From assembly GCA_028696185.1 (NCBI GenBank), contig JAQVHL010000004.1, positions 35,508 through 99,507 on the forward strand: 64,000 bases of DNA, in the 5' to 3' direction. The first letter of the stretch is position 1, and each line of letters starts with the position of its first letter. Positions 63,416 to 64,000 of the stretch are shown here, piece after piece. Source of the stretch: Halothiobacillaceae bacterium (lineage in GTDB: Bacteria; Pseudomonadota; Gammaproteobacteria; Halothiobacillales; Halothiobacillaceae). The notes under the pieces were generated by a model. That model was not told where the DNA came from. It worked only from the letters and a program-made list of their open reading frames with translations, and made no database searches. Made by a program: the position numbers and the translations under genes.

Positions 63416-63874
63416 AGAGGGTGTTGTAAAAAGAAGGTTTGTTGGACGAGTGTGGGCGTAGGGAAGGGCCCCTTGGGACCGCATGGCCCGGCCCGGCTGG
63501 AGCAGGTCAGGCCAGGGCTTGCCCGAAGGGCGGTCCTGTGGGGGTGTGTTCTTTTGGTTACTTTTCTTGCACAAGCAAGAAAAGTGACTCGCCCGCTTGC
63601 GTTGGCGCATCTTTGAAAGGCTAAGCCTCATGGCGGGCGAAAAAAGGGTTTCAGCGCTTCTTTAAAGGGGCTTCAACTGGCTGCTAAAAGCAAGCGGACA
63701 GGCCTGCACGCTGTTTCGCCCGCCTCAAGCGGCGCGCTTCGAACGGCCCGTATCGCGCGCGGGCGAGTACCTTTCTTTGCTTGCCCAAAGAAAGGTACCA
63801 AAGAAAGGGCACCCCCAGGGAGGCGTCCTTCGGGCAAGCTCTGGCCGGGGCCGCTCCGACCGGGCCGTCCCGAA
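63416..63874. repeat. Composite palindromic repeat, copy interrupted by tandem units
   Basis: This stretch begins AGAGGGTGTTGTAAAAAGAA and follows the 55443-56181 copy through the left arm (TTACTTTTCTTGCACAAGCA), a shortened centre and most of the right arm (GCGGGCGAGTACCTTTCTTT). At about 63872 (CGTCCCGA) the match stops and 63-bp tandem units begin, at the point where the other copy has CACAACATCCTGTTGTG. The gap 63261-63415 upstream of it shows nothing I can name. Confidence 0.8.
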
Positions 63875-64000
63875 TTCGAGCGCCGCACCCGTCAGGGCTT
63901 GGGGCATGGATGCCCCAAGGGTGCGAGAACAGGATGATTCGAGCGCCGCACCCGTCAGGGCTTGGGGCATGGATGCCCCAAGGGTGCGAGAACAGGATGA
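63875..64000. repeat. Two exact 63-bp tandem repeats, each with a nested palindrome
   Basis: Units 63875-63937 and 63938-64000 are identical and the array may continue beyond the window. Each starts TTCGAGCGCCGCACCC. It contains CTTGGGGCAT-GG-ATGCCCCAAG, flanked by CGCACCC and GGGTGCG, which also pair. It ends GAGAACAGGATGA. The length is a multiple of three, so spurious open frames run through it. Confidence 0.9.

Noticed and set aside
63725..63970. A frame with an exact 21-residue internal repeat at the right edge
   Set aside because: It comes from the 63-bp tandem units plus the composite repeat; there is no ribosome-binding site and no protein-like composition.

Overview
The window is a gene-dense chromosomal segment, high in G+C by eye. 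Gene content points to a free-living gammaproteobacterium: a rimP-nusA-infB-rbfA-truB-rpsO-pnp translation block, Hda, a FimX-type type IV pilus regulator, the FlgP/FlgT parts of a sheathed or polar flagellum, a full-length PurL and an E. coli-type YcaO. I could not name the genus from sequence alone. The accessory content (heme-sensing chemoreceptor, old-yellow enzyme, RND pumps, intergenic palindromic repeats) would fit an environmental, possibly sulfur-oxidising lineage, but that is inference.

Layout. 1-5.1 kb: start of an HlyD-type adaptor (cut by the window edge), rsuA, an unusual pyruvate-kinase-like gene, arfB, azoR and a DUF2798 membrane protein. 5.3-9.4 kb: a PilZ-like gene translationally coupled to fimX, then folB. 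9.5-17.1 kb: midA, purN/purM (minus), a PerM/AI-2E-type permease, hda, an HDOD protein and ettA. 17.3-20.8 kb: an uncharacterised set of a periplasmic VWA protein, a membrane-anchored coiled-coil protein and a PsiE-like membrane protein. 20.8-29.9 kb: two chemoreceptors, a squalene-synthase-like protein, an SDR, a beta-CASP metallo-hydrolase, an HNH protein, DUF2288 and an OYE. 30-38.7 kb: the nusA/infB/pnp supercluster, with a promoter and terminator-like hairpin in its leader and a perfect 15-bp stem ahead of pnp. 38.8-46.4 kb: two small secreted proteins, an RND pump pair, ycaO and a Mth938-like protein. 46.6-52.3 kb: alaC-hom-thrC-HAD-metZ (alanine, threonine and methionine from the aspartate branch). 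52.5-55.4 kb: flgT, flgP and glycerate kinase. 56.3-64 kb: gltX, tRNA-Ala(GGC), a truncated integrase with an AAA ATPase (remnant of a tRNA-borne island), and purL.

The most distinctive non-coding feature is a family of composite palindromic elements: near-complete copies at 55443-56181 and 63416-63874, an internally deleted copy at 22948-23224 and a degenerate copy at 1147-1323. The copy at the right edge carries two exact 63-bp tandem units that are themselves palindromic. A second, smaller REP-like family occurs at 3440 and 52351. These elements generate many spurious open frames, which are left out.

Most genes are ordinary housekeeping. The best candidates for new biology are the VWA / coiled-coil / PsiE-like set, the CxxCH chemoreceptor beside an ene-reductase, the pyruvate-kinase-like protein with an N-terminal extension and no C-terminal domain, and the composite repeats.
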